Part shown: piece after piece, positions 26,764-34,594 of the stretch
How the letters are laid out: every line of letters starts with the position of its first letter
Position numbering within the stretch: position 1 is the first letter of the stretch
Assembly: GCF_022827545.1 (NCBI RefSeq)
Contig: NZ_CP094669.1
Span: forward strand, 447,001 to 511,000
Direction of reading: 5' to 3'
DNA: 64,000 bases
Source: Hymenobacter tibetensis
GTDB taxonomy: Bacteria > Bacteroidota > Bacteroidia > Cytophagales > Hymenobacteraceae
Program-made: the position numbers and the translations under genes
The notes under the pieces: model-generated
Seen by the model: only the letters and a program-made list of their open reading frames with translations
Databases searched by the model: none
What the model was told of the DNA's origin: nothing

Positions 26764-26914
26764 AAAACAAGAAAGAGCCGGTGAAAACTAAACCGGCCGC
26801 CATACGCTTCTAGCCGCTGGAAAGCAGGCAGAAGAATTCCCGTTGAAAAACGGGGCTGTGGCTACTGGTTGCTTTGTTCGCAAACTGGCAGCCACCGCAG
26901 GCAGCACTTCAGGT

Positions 26915-27256
26915 CTAGGACCGGCAGGGCGGACCGCGCAGATCGGCCGTGGGGCGCGTAGCCGATAGCCACACCGAAATCTGTGATTCGGAGCGGGTGC
27001 GCGCATACGCTGCAAAAAGCTGCGGCAGTTCCAGCGGCGGTGCCGGCTGGAAAGGCACGTGGTAGAAGTGGTTGACGTCGCAGTGCTGGTGTTTGGCACT
27101 CAGCACGGTCTTGCCTTTCAGGGTTCCCGGAGCCAGTGTGGGTTCTTCCGTGGTGTGCTGGTGGGCGTGCAAATTCAGAATCCACGCCTCTGGCAGCAGC
27201 ACCCGCGTAAAGCAGAGCAGCAACACCAAAGCCAACCGGGACCGAAGAGTTTGCAT
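26915..27256 (-). CDS. His-rich small envelope protein
   Basis: A 113-residue protein with an N-terminal hydrophobic segment that is a signal peptide or anchor (LRSRLALVLLLCFTRVLLPE). Two histidine clusters follow: HAHQH (30-34) and KHQHCDVNHFYH (His56, His58, Cys59, His63, His66). The second could form a metal site. The C-terminal 40 residues are basic and Pro-rich and end in PPCRS. No named family is recognised, though similar proteins are remembered ahead of TonB-receptor genes in Bacteroidota. The ATG at 27256 is chosen because it starts the hydrophobic segment. It is the promoter-proximal gene of the metal cluster. Confidence 0.65.
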   Translation of the reverse strand: MQTLRSRLALVLLLCFTRVLLPEAWILNLHAHQHTTEEPTLAPGTLKGKTVLSAKHQHCDVNHFYHVPFQPAPPLELPQLFAAYARTRSESQISVWLSATRPTADLRGPPCRS

Positions 27257-27262
27257 ATGCAA
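27251..27262. promoter_or_regulatory. palindrome over the start of the His-rich gene
   Basis: TTGCATATGCAA is a perfect 12-base palindrome that includes the ATG of the His-rich gene. It could be an operator for a metalloregulator or a chance effect of the start codon context. It does not match a known Zur or Fur box. Confidence 0.3.
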
Positions 27263-27850
27263 CAATGTGTCGAAGACGGACAAATGTACAAGGGAATTCG
27301 GAACCTTGGTCAGATTATTCCCAGAAACAATTGACAATAGGGGGTGGACTTAATGAAAGCATAACTCCCTAACAATGCGGTGGCAATACAGGAAGCCGAC
27401 CTTTGTGATGCTTCTTTCACTGATGCTATCCGCTATGAAAACCTTTGCTGCCCGTCTGCTTCGCCATGTTGCTTCTGCGTTGCGTCCTTACCCCAAACGC
27501 CCTACTGCTGCCAGCGAAACCCTCTTCGTATGAAGGCAAAAAGTAGCTCTAGCACTTTCCACTTCCGGCGAAGACCGTTCTGCTACCGACAGCCAGCTAC
27601 TGTTTTCCGCTCCAGTAGCGCTTGTTCTATTGTTGAGCTTGTAGAAGTCTCGAAACCAACTGCGGTGCCTGCATTAGCGCAAAGCTGGGTGGTTGGTAAG
27701 TGGGTGAAAGCAGCGTGATAACTTAGCGACCTAAAACGCGTGTTTGTCGTCGCAAAGTTCAACGTCACCGAAAAAGTACTATTTGCCGATAAGCCCTTCT
27801 GTAAATTTGTAGCCTTCAGTGGTGCGAATGAGTGCTGCCGCTGGCCGCTC
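27257..27850. other. long spacer between metal cluster and next gene
   Basis: This 594-base stretch has no convincing gene. It holds a short open frame of 32 codons at 27435-27533 on the plus strand (begins MKTFAARLLRHVASALR, basic and amphipathic). That frame is preceded by GACCTTTG, one base off a -7 element. A better promoter (27782-27809) for the downstream gene is annotated separately. A longer plus-strand frame through 27380-27718 has Ser/Cys-rich low-quality content and is not called. Confidence 0.45.
27782..27809 (+). promoter_or_regulatory. Bacteroidota-type promoter
   Basis: TTTG at 27782-27785 and TAAATTTG at 27802-27809 are separated by 16 bases, slightly short of the usual spacing. 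It implies transcription starting near 27816 and therefore supports translation from the ATG at 27851 rather than from codons upstream. Confidence 0.5.
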
Positions 27851-28300
27851 ATGATTTGTCTGCTTGATTCTCTGTGTATTCAATTTTATCCTAGGCTACG
27901 CTTGCTGCGGTGGCAGTGGCAAGGGCCCATGTCATTACCTCTGTTCCAGCTGGCTTTCGGCGAGTTACTGATGTTTTCGTTGCAGCATAGTGCCAATCGT
28001 TGGCTGATTGATTCCAGCTCTATGCCGGCTTTGGGTATCGAAGAACAAGCGTGGTTGAGTGAGTTGTGGCTGCCCTGTGCCCGCACCATGCCTTTGCGCC
28101 ATGTAGGCTGGGTTCTTCCCGAAGGGATTCACAATCAGTTGATAGTAGACAGCGTCATCAACGATGGCCGACAGTACTTAAACGCCAATGTACAGTTCTT
28201 TTCAGATACCCCTGCTGCCCTCGATTGGCTAACCGGCTCTGATTCGGTGGTACTAGAACTAGAGCGGGAATGGCAAGCCGCGTATGCCATTCAGCGGTAG
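27851..28300 (+). CDS. hypothetical protein, possible STAS-like fold
   Basis: A 149-residue soluble protein. The alternation of strands and helices resembles a SpoIIAA/STAS-like single domain: LRLLRWQWQGPM, FGELLMFSLQHSANRWLIDSS, WLSELWLPCARTMPLRHVGWVLP, and a final NANVQFFSDTPAALDWL. That reading is only a by-eye impression. No enzymatic motif is visible. The ATG at 27851 is favoured because the candidate promoter sits at 27782-27809 and upstream codons look non-coding. It is probably a single gene. Confidence 0.6.
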   Translation: MICLLDSLCIQFYPRLRLLRWQWQGPMSLPLFQLAFGELLMFSLQHSANRWLIDSSSMPALGIEEQAWLSELWLPCARTMPLRHVGWVLPEGIHNQLIVDSVINDGRQYLNANVQFFSDTPAALDWLTGSDSVVLELEREWQAAYAIQR

Positions 28301-28450
28301 GCAAATCAACGTGTTAGGTGGTAACAACCGTTAGCATTTAGAAGGGTAAGTAGCGGGCGACGGACGGCCAGGTATATCAGCGGCACCATCTTCACGGGTC
28401 GGGCATAGAACTCCGCAACGTGCTTTACAGGGTGCTTGGCGGCATATTAG

Positions 28451-28491
28451 GCTGTCAAACTGACAGCGGGGAAGAGGTGGAATAGGTTTTG
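28451..28491 (+). promoter_or_regulatory. candidate heat-shock regulatory element of htpG
   Basis: A perfect inverted repeat GCTGTCA-AAC-TGACAGC (28451-28467) lies 108 bases before the htpG ATG. It is followed by GGTGGAATAGGTTTTG (28476-28491), which contains a TAGG-TTTTG sequence close to a -7 element. The arrangement looks like an operator plus promoter. No CIRCE repeat is present. Confidence 0.5.
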
Positions 28492-28575
28492 AAACGGGTT
28501 TGCTACGAGCCGGTTCCTACTAGGGGCTGGCATAACGTCTGAATTTTAGTTTATACACCTCACAGCCAACGTGCC

Positions 28576-30417
28576 ATGCAAGAGAAAGGCAGTATCTCGA
28601 TTCATACCGAGAATATTTTCCCCATCATCAAGAAGTTTCTGTACTCCGACCACGAAATCTTCCTGCGAGAGCTGGTCAGCAATGCTGTAGATGCCACGCA
28701 GAAGCTGAAAAGCCTGGGGCAGTTAGGCGAATTCAAAGGGGAATTAGGCGAGCTGAAAGTCCGGGTGACCGTGGACAAGGAAGCCCGCAAAATCACGATT
28801 TCGGACCGGGGTCTGGGCATGACGGCCGAGGAAATCAAGAAATACATCAACCAAATTGCTTTCTCAGGTGCTACGGAATTCGTAGAAAAGTACAAAGAGA
28901 AGGATGCTGCTGCCAAAGACCAGATTATCGGTCAGTTCGGTCTAGGCTTCTATTCGGCCTTCATGGTAGCCAAGGAGGTGGAAATCTGGTCGAAGTCGTA
29001 TAAAGACGACACCCTGACTGCCCACTGGATTTGCGACGGTAGTACCGAATTCACTCTCGACGAGCCCACTGGAGAACACGCCAAAGCTGAGCGGGGCACC
29101 GATGTGGTGCTGCACGTAGCCGAAGACTCCGACGAGTTCCTGGAAGAAGCTCGGTTGAAAGGCATTCTTACCAAGTACTGCAAGTTTCTGCCCGTTGAGA
29201 TAGAGTTTGAGGGCGAGGTTATCAACCAGACGGCTCCCATCTGGACCAAGCAGCCCGCCGACCTTACTGACGAAGACTATACCAAGTTCTACCAGGAGCT
29301 GTATCCGTTTTCGGAGCCGCCGCTGTTCTGGATTCATCTCAACGTTGACTACCCGTTCAACCTGACGGGTATTCTGTACTTCCCGAAGGTGAAGGACGAG
29401 CTGCAATTTCAGCGCAATAAGATTCAGCTCTACTCGCGCCAAGTGTTCATCACGGACGAGGTTAAAGATGTGGTGCCCGAGTTCCTGATGTTGCTGCACG
29501 GTGTTATCGACTCGCCAGATATTCCGCTGAACGTGTCGCGGAGCTTCCTGCAAGCCGACGGCAACGTTCGCAAAATCAACAGCTACATCACCAAGAAAGT
29601 GGCCGATAAGTTGGCCGAACTGTACCGCAAAGACCGCACGGGCTTCGAGGAGAAGTGGCCAGATATCGGCCTGTTCGTGAAGTACGGTATGTTGTCTGAT
29701 GACAAGTTCTATGAAAAGGCCAAGGACTTTGCGTTGGTGCAGAACGTAGCCGGCAAATTCTTTACTCTGCCCGAGTACCAGGAGTTCGTACAAGCCAACC
29801 AGAAAGACAAAAACGACCAAACCGTGGTGCTGTACACGACGGATGCCGAAGCGCAGCACGGCTTCATTCAGGCCGCGCAAGACCGAGGCTACGATGTGCT
29901 GAAGCTGGATGCCGTGCTGGATCCGCACTTTATCGGACAGCTAGAGCAGAAGCTTGAAAAAACCTCCTTCAAGCGCGTAGATGCTGATACGGTAGGCAAG
30001 CTGATTGAGAAGGACGAGCAAACTGAAAGCGTGCTCAGCGAAGACGACAAAACCAAACTGCAAGAGCTATTCAAAACGGCTGTCAGCAACGAGCAGATGC
30101 AGGTGCAGGTGTCGGCTCTTTCGCCGCAGGATGCGCCGGTTATCATCACCGTACCAGAGTTTATGCGCCGCATGAAGGATATGCAGCGCACAGGTGGCGG
30201 CGGTATGCAAATGTTTGGTAGCCTCCCCGACAGCTACACCGTGAGTGTAAACGCCAACCATCCAGTGGCACAGCGGGTGCTGCACGCCGAAGCCGAAGCC
30301 GGCCAGAAGCTCGCACGCCAAGCCTTCGACCTTGCCCTGTTAGCGCAAAACATGCTGAAAGGCGAAGCGCTTACTGCCTTTGTGAAGCGTAGCGCCGATT
30401 TGCTGGCCGCTGAGTAG
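28576..30417 (+). CDS. htpG: molecular chaperone HtpG (Hsp90)
   Basis: A 613-residue cytoplasmic Hsp90 chaperone that uses ATP to remodel client proteins. The N-terminal GHKL ATPase shows ELVSNAVDA (the metal-ligand Asn helix), DRGLGMT and GQFGLGFYSAFMV. The middle domain carries the catalytic-loop segment NVSRSFLQ, and the C-terminal third is the dimerisation domain. Length is typical of bacterial HtpG. The start ATG is the first in frame and gives the normal MQEKGSISIHTENIF beginning. Transcription is probably monocistronic, with an inverted-repeat element upstream and a terminator after it. Confidence 0.98.
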   Translation: MQEKGSISIHTENIFPIIKKFLYSDHEIFLRELVSNAVDATQKLKSLGQLGEFKGELGELKVRVTVDKEARKITISDRGLGMTAEEIKKYINQIAFSGATEFVEKYKEKDAAAKDQIIGQFGLGFYSAFMVAKEVEIWSKSYKDDTLTAHWICDGSTEFTLDEPTGEHAKAERGTDVVLHVAEDSDEFLEEARLKGILTKYCKFLPVEIEFEGEVINQTAPIWTKQPADLTDEDYTKFYQELYPFSEPPLFWIHLNVDYPFNLTGILYFPKVKDELQFQRNKIQLYSRQVFITDEVKDVVPEFLMLLHGVIDSPDIPLNVSRSFLQADGNVRKINSYITKKVADKLAELYRKDRTGFEEKWPDIGLFVKYGMLSDDKFYEKAKDFALVQNVAGKFFTLPEYQEFVQANQKDKNDQTVVLYTTDAEAQHGFIQAAQDRGYDVLKLDAVLDPHFIGQLEQKLEKTSFKRVDADTVGKLIEKDEQTESVLSEDDKTKLQELFKTAVSNEQMQVQVSALSPQDAPVIITVPEFMRRMKDMQRTGGGGMQMFGSLPDSYTVSVNANHPVAQRVLHAEAEAGQKLARQAFDLALLAQNMLKGEALTAFVKRSADLLAAE

Positions 30418-30448
30418 TTTAAAATAGTAGTAGAAGTCTAAGATGGTA

Positions 30449-30490
30449 CAAAACCTCACTGGCACTTGCTGGTGAGGTTTTGCTTTTCTG
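30449..30490 (+). terminator. htpG terminator
   Basis: A perfect 11-bp stem (30449-30459 with 30472-30482) is followed by CTTTTCT. It ends the htpG transcript. Confidence 0.8.
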
Positions 30491-30577
30491 GGGTCCTTAT
30501 GTTTTCAAACATATTCTGGCTATCCATAGGAATGGGGGCTAGAAACCAACAACTTACAGCAGGGCACCAAAACCCTA

Positions 30578-30585
30578 TATCTTTG
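30578..30585 (+). promoter_or_regulatory. candidate -7 element
   Basis: TATCTTTG is an exact TAnnTTTG match 37 bases before the ATG at 30622. The -33 region has no good TTTG. Its position supports 30622, not an upstream ATG, as the translation start. Confidence 0.45.
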
Positions 30586-30621
30586 CGTTTGATGCTGCGA
30601 AAACTGTCTGTATTAGCTCCA

Positions 30622-31566
30622 ATGCGCCTATCCCGTCTCTTTACTTTACTGTTGCTAGTAACTAGCCTAGGAGCGTGCTCCAAGAAAACAGTATCGTTTA
30701 ATAGCCGCACCGACGTACCCGCGTTGGCTCTCAACGATACCTTGGCCACGTCTGGGGACACTACCAAGGCTCCTTCTCTAGACCCCAAGAAGGTTGCGGC
30801 ATTAACGAAAGCGCAGGAAAAAGCGGCCAAAGACAAAGAGAGGGCCGAACTGCGCAAAACCAAAAAGAAGAAAAACATCTTCCTGGGTGAGCGAATCAAG
30901 AAGGGGTTTGCTAAATCGGGTCCCAAAGGCAAAAACCAGGTGCTTGAGATATTCTACTACCTCAAGACCTACAAGGAGCCAAATGCCTACTCCACCACAG
31001 TCTACTATTTCAATCCCCGCAAACGCAAGATTTTCCGGGCCGCTACCGAACTGAACCCGGCTACCGATAAAGTGCTGCACGGTCCGTACAAGAAATTCCA
31101 GGGGGGTAAGCTAATTGAAACCGGCTTTTTCGCCGTCGGCACAAAGCACCTGCGGTGGGAAAAAACCACCAAGGACAATGTACTAACCAGTAAGATTCAT
31201 TACGAAATGGGCTTCCCGCGTGATGCCAACGTCACGTACTATGACACCGATCATAAACTGGTGAAAGAAGTGGTGCCCTACGTGAACGGCAAGCTGGAAG
31301 GCGAGTATGCTCGCTACCAGGAAAACGGGCAGCGTGACTGGTCCGGTGAGTTCGAGAACGGCAAGAAAGTAGGAGAGTGGATCAAATACTGGGGCTTCCG
31401 TAACCGCCGCCACTACGTGTATCAATATGGCGAGTCGGGGTATGATCCGGAAGTGGCAGAGCCGACGCTGGTAAAAGAATACAACCGCAACGGAGTGCTG
31501 GTCTATGAGAAAGACAAGCTCGACAAGCGCGATGCCATAACCGACCGGCCCGGCCGAAAAAAGTAG
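30622..31566 (+). CDS. MORN/YwqK-repeat lipoprotein
   Basis: A 314-residue lipoprotein with signal RLSRLFTLLLLVTSLGAC. A Lys/Glu-rich helical stretch follows (KAQEKAAKDKERAELRKTKKKKN), then a domain of MORN-like repeats such as HGPYKKFQGGKLIETGFF, YVNGKLEGEYARYQENGQ and GEFENGKKVGEWIKYWG. Database labels often call this family a YwqK antitoxin, but there is no toxin gene beside it and the lipoprotein signal argues for an envelope role. It converges with yraN with only 31 bases between stops. Confidence 0.8.
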   Translation: MRLSRLFTLLLLVTSLGACSKKTVSFNSRTDVPALALNDTLATSGDTTKAPSLDPKKVAALTKAQEKAAKDKERAELRKTKKKKNIFLGERIKKGFAKSGPKGKNQVLEIFYYLKTYKEPNAYSTTVYYFNPRKRKIFRAATELNPATDKVLHGPYKKFQGGKLIETGFFAVGTKHLRWEKTTKDNVLTSKIHYEMGFPRDANVTYYDTDHKLVKEVVPYVNGKLEGEYARYQENGQRDWSGEFENGKKVGEWIKYWGFRNRRHYVYQYGESGYDPEVAEPTLVKEYNRNGVLVYEKDKLDKRDAITDRPGRKK

Positions 31567-31597
31567 TTGCTAGCTGGTTCAGCTGGCAGTAGGCAGT

Positions 31598-31957
31598 TCA
31601 GTAAAAGGCATCTTCGAAGTGTTCTACCCGCAGGCCTTCCTTACTGGGCGTGACGGCCAAAATATCGAAGCGGATGTCGTGGGGCCACATTAGATTTTCT
31701 TGCAACTGCTCGGCAGCCAAGCGGAACAACTGTTTTTTGCGTTCGGTCACAAAGGTTTCAGGATAACCGAAGTGGTTGGACGAGCGAGCTTTCACCTCGA
31801 TCAGCACGAGCAAGTGTGGCCCCCACCGTGCCACCAAGTCGACCTCGGCCCGGCCGTGGCGGTAGCCACGATACAGTATCTCGTAGCCCAACGCGGCAAG
31901 AAAAGAGGCAGCTGCTTGTTCACCGTCTTGTCCTAGTTGGTGCGCTTGATTGGCCAT
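31598..31957 (-). CDS. yraN: YraN family (UPF0102) nuclease-like protein
   Basis: A 119-residue protein of the YraN family with a Holliday-junction-resolvase-like endonuclease fold. The conserved core is visible in GQDGEQAAASFL, EILYRGYRHGRAEVDLVARWGPHLLVLIEVKARS (the E/D...ExK triad) and TERKKQLFRLAAEQL. Activity has not been firmly established for the family. It is divergent from lipB and shares its upstream region. Confidence 0.92.
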   Translation of the reverse strand: MANQAHQLGQDGEQAAASFLAALGYEILYRGYRHGRAEVDLVARWGPHLLVLIEVKARSSNHFGYPETFVTERKKQLFRLAAEQLQENLMWPHDIRFDILAVTPSKEGLRVEHFEDAFY

Positions 31958-32021
31958 CTACGAGATAATAGTAGAGAAAACGCCGAAAAGGCAAGGTCGT
32001 GTTAGTGCCTGTCTGATATGG

Positions 32022-32052
32022 GTTGGGTTTGGCGCTTAATCTAGTAACTTTG
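32022..32052 (+). promoter_or_regulatory. Bacteroidota-type promoter of the lipB unit
   Basis: GTTG at 32022-32025 and TAACTTTG at 32045-32052 are separated by 19 bases. This predicts a transcript start near 32060 and a leader of about 95 bases before the lipB ATG at 32155. Confidence 0.6.
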
Positions 32053-32154
32053 CGCATTTTCCGCTTAGGTCCAAGGGAATAAGGTGGGGGTGGCACCAAC
32101 GCAATTATCTAGCTGTTGCGCATAGTGCTGTCGGACGGTTACAAGTTTTTTGCC

Positions 32155-32949
32155 ATGCATACGTATAGTCATTGCGCAGAATCGGCGCCTGTTGCTGCCT
32201 CCCCGGATGCTACGTCCGCGGCCACTGCTGGCCAGAACCGTCACATTAGAGTGGAGCGGCTTGGCTTGATGCCGTATGCTGATGCGTGGGCGTACCAAGA
32301 ACAGTTGCTAAGCGATACGCTGGCTCACAAAACCCGTAACCGACAGGCCCTCGAATCGGGTGGGACACCAACTGACACGCCTAATTATTTGCTGCTGGTG
32401 GAACACCCGCACGTATATACACTAGGTAAGAGCGGCAAACCAGAACACCTGCTGCTAAGTGAAGAGCAGCTGAATGCGCACGGTGCCACTTTTCATCATA
32501 TCAACCGTGGCGGCGATATCACTTACCACGGCCCAGGCCAACTGGTAGGATATCCGATTTTCGACCTCGACAATTTCTTCACCGACATTCACCGCTACTT
32601 GCGCCTCTTGGAGGAAGCCGTTATTCTGACTCTAGCGGAATATGGCCTGCGGGCCGGTCGTATTGCCGGGCTGACTGGAGTCTGGCTCGGCTTCGAGGAA
32701 GGAGACCTGAATCCGCGCAAAATATGTGCATTAGGCGTGAAATGCAGCCGATGGGTGACCATGCATGGCTTCGCGCTCAACGTAAATACCGACCTCACAT
32801 ACTTCGGCCACATTGTACCTTGCGGCATCACCGACAAAGCAGTCACCTCCCTTCAGCAGGAACTAGGTGAAGCAGTGCCATTGGTTGATGTGCAGAACCG
32901 TTTAGTGCTCCAGTTGGGGCGCCTGTTTAAAGCAGAGCTTACAGAGTAA
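32155..32949 (+). CDS. lipB: lipoyl(octanoyl) transferase LipB
   Basis: A 264-residue cytoplasmic enzyme that transfers octanoate from acyl carrier protein to lipoyl domains of oxo-acid dehydrogenases and the glycine cleavage system. The signature RGGDITYHGPGQLVGYPI is complete, and the catalytic pair lies in ALGVKCSRWVTMHG (Lys) and VPCGITDKAVTS (Cys). The N terminus carries about 40 extra Ala/Ser/Thr-rich residues before the domain. The ATG at 32155 is preferred to a TTG at 32116. It is the first gene of a run reaching hemD. Confidence 0.95.
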   Translation: MHTYSHCAESAPVAASPDATSAATAGQNRHIRVERLGLMPYADAWAYQEQLLSDTLAHKTRNRQALESGGTPTDTPNYLLLVEHPHVYTLGKSGKPEHLLLSEEQLNAHGATFHHINRGGDITYHGPGQLVGYPIFDLDNFFTDIHRYLRLLEEAVILTLAEYGLRAGRIAGLTGVWLGFEEGDLNPRKICALGVKCSRWVTMHGFALNVNTDLTYFGHIVPCGITDKAVTSLQQELGEAVPLVDVQNRLVLQLGRLFKAELTE

Positions 32950-33018
32950 GCGCTACACTGGCCATCAACCAGGCAGCGTGTACACTTCGGAATCAATACC
33001 AGTAGCAGTTAGGATTTC

Positions 33019-33435
33019 ATGAAAGAACATATCAATTTTCAACCAGTAGAAGGAGTTTCTGTGGCTGTAGTTCCCGATGAGGCCGCCGCTACAGAAGAGG
33101 GCAAGGAAGGGTGGCAGGTGTATCTACTCAACGATAATGGCTTTCCTATCCGCAACGTTATCGTTAACTCCAACGGCTACGGCACGCGCCCTGATGGGGA
33201 GGCGGTGCGTACCTCCACCCTGCGGCATGTTTTCACCGAAGTAGAACCTCATACTGCTGTGCCCATTGAGCCCATCGACCCCGACCTTTTTCACCTCAAC
33301 AACCAGTATTGGGTGAGCTACTACCGCGACACGCAGGTTTTCGACAAGAAATTTATTTTCGTGCCTGATTCTATCGTACCTGCCAATCTTACTTCTATCC
33401 CCTTGCTCGGCCGCGAAGGCGTGTTGCACGGCTAG
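33019..33435 (+). CDS. conserved hypothetical protein
   Basis: A 138-residue soluble protein with no signal peptide. It contains WQVYLLNDNGFPIRNVIVNSNGYGT, LRHVFTEVEPHTAVPIEPID and QYWVSYYRDTQVFDKKFIFVP, a pattern expected for a small all-beta domain. It is of a type commonly seen in Cytophagales with no known function; some databases label relatives as a phenylalanyl-tRNA synthetase subunit, which the sequence does not support. It lies 69 bases after lipB and 66 bases before the WecA/MraY-type gene. Confidence 0.75.
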   Translation: MKEHINFQPVEGVSVAVVPDEAAATEEGKEGWQVYLLNDNGFPIRNVIVNSNGYGTRPDGEAVRTSTLRHVFTEVEPHTAVPIEPIDPDLFHLNNQYWVSYYRDTQVFDKKFIFVPDSIVPANLTSIPLLGREGVLHG

Positions 33436-33501
33436 TATTTCCCGCAGTAGTGGTGCAGCCTTCCGTTGCGCAACTAGTGCTTTATTTTAAGTCGTTGCGT
33501 G

Positions 33502-34572
33502 ATGAATCCTCTCGGAATACAGTTGAGCTTATCGTTTCTGTGGGCTTTTTTAGTGGCCCTGTTCGCGGTGCCTTCTATTATCTACATTGCTCACCTGAAA
33601 AATATGCTCGACACGCCCAATGTGCGTACCGTGCATGAATCCTTGACGCCCCGTTTGGGCGGTGTGGCCATATTCGCAGGGTTTATGTCGGCCCTCACTA
33701 TTTTCGCCGACCTCGGCAACGGCATTCAGCAACTATTGGCCGGGTGTATTGTGCTCTTCTTCGTAGGGTTGAAAGACGATTTGGTCACGATATCCGTGAC
33801 CAAGAAGTTTGTTGGGCAACTGCTGGCCACGGGTATAGTCATGATTATGGCCGATGTCCGCCTTACCAGCTTTCAGGGTATTCTGGGCGTGCATGAGTTG
33901 CCAGTTGGCATTAGCTACGCTTTCACTTTCGTCGTCATTGTAGGCATCACGAATGCTATCAACCTCATTGATGGACTTGATGGGCTAGCTGGCAGCATCG
34001 TCATTATCATCGTTAGCACGTTTGGATATTATTTCATGCGCTACGGCGGGCCTGGCTACAGCAATTACGTGTTCGTGTCAGTTTGCTTGATTGGTGGGAT
34101 TATCGGTTTCCTGCGCTACAACTTTCATAGAGCCAGCATTTTCATGGGTGATACTGGCTCATTGGTCTGTGGCTTTATTGTCTCGGTGCTTACCATTCAG
34201 TTTGTTGAGATGGGCCTCAAGGTGGGGCAGCCTTTCGCTTCTTCAGCGCCATCGGTGGCCGCTGGCATTTTGTTCGTTCCTCTGTTCGACACGCTACGCG
34301 TATTTATTTTGCGCATGATGGCGGGCCGTTCGCCATTCTCTCCCGACAAAAACCATTTCCATCACCGTATTCTAGCCATGGGCTTTCAGCAAATTGGTAC
34401 GGTGCTCTTGTTGGGGTCGCTCAACCTGGTGGTCATTTTGTTTGTTATCAACTTTCATACGCTCGGCAACACCTTGCTTATTGCTGCTCTTGTCGCCTTC
34501 TCGTTGCTGTTGAGCATATTTCTGGGGGTGTACCGTAGTCGTGCCGCTGAAAAGCAGCGGGTGGCTTCCTAG
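33502..34572 (+). CDS. MraY/WecA family glycosyl-1-phosphate transferase
   Basis: A 356-residue polytopic inner-membrane enzyme that moves a sugar 1-phosphate from a UDP-sugar to undecaprenyl phosphate, starting a surface polysaccharide. About ten to eleven helices are visible. The catalytic motifs are NVRTVHESLTPRLGG near the N terminus, FVGLKDD, NAINLIDGLDGLAG, FMGDTGSL and NHFHHRIL. The last favours the WecA-like branch (UDP-GlcNAc) rather than MraY of peptidoglycan synthesis. An ATG at 33502 follows a GTG at 33499; the ATG is preferred. The DUF4271 gene starts 22 bases downstream. Confidence 0.92.
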   Translation: MNPLGIQLSLSFLWAFLVALFAVPSIIYIAHLKNMLDTPNVRTVHESLTPRLGGVAIFAGFMSALTIFADLGNGIQQLLAGCIVLFFVGLKDDLVTISVTKKFVGQLLATGIVMIMADVRLTSFQGILGVHELPVGISYAFTFVVIVGITNAINLIDGLDGLAGSIVIIIVSTFGYYFMRYGGPGYSNYVFVSVCLIGGIIGFLRYNFHRASIFMGDTGSLVCGFIVSVLTIQFVEMGLKVGQPFASSAPSVAAGILFVPLFDTLRVFILRMMAGRSPFSPDKNHFHHRILAMGFQQIGTVLLLGSLNLVVILFVINFHTLGNTLLIAALVAFSLLLSIFLGVYRSRAAEKQRVAS

Positions 34573-34594
34573 CACCTGAACGCTTGAACTACAG

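Noticed and set aside
26764-27256. Zur or Fur box at the head of the metal cluster
   Set aside because: No sequence matching known Zur or Fur consensus was found; only a 12-base palindrome over the start codon.
27380-27718. 112-codon frame in the spacer after the metal cluster
   Set aside because: Ser/Cys/Pro-rich low-quality composition with no promoter or domain; overlaps a better short frame.
28301-28575. CIRCE or HrcA site before htpG
   Set aside because: No TTAGCACTC-type repeat is present; the inverted repeat seen has a different sequence.
28942-29928. Long open frame antisense to htpG (328 codons)
   Set aside because: It lies wholly within htpG, whose protein matches Hsp90 over its full length. 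The antisense product has no motif, and such frames arise from GC-rich codon bias.
30622-31566. YwqK-type toxin-antitoxin antitoxin
   Set aside because: The MORN-like repeats fit the database label, but a lipoprotein signal is present and there is no toxin gene next to it.
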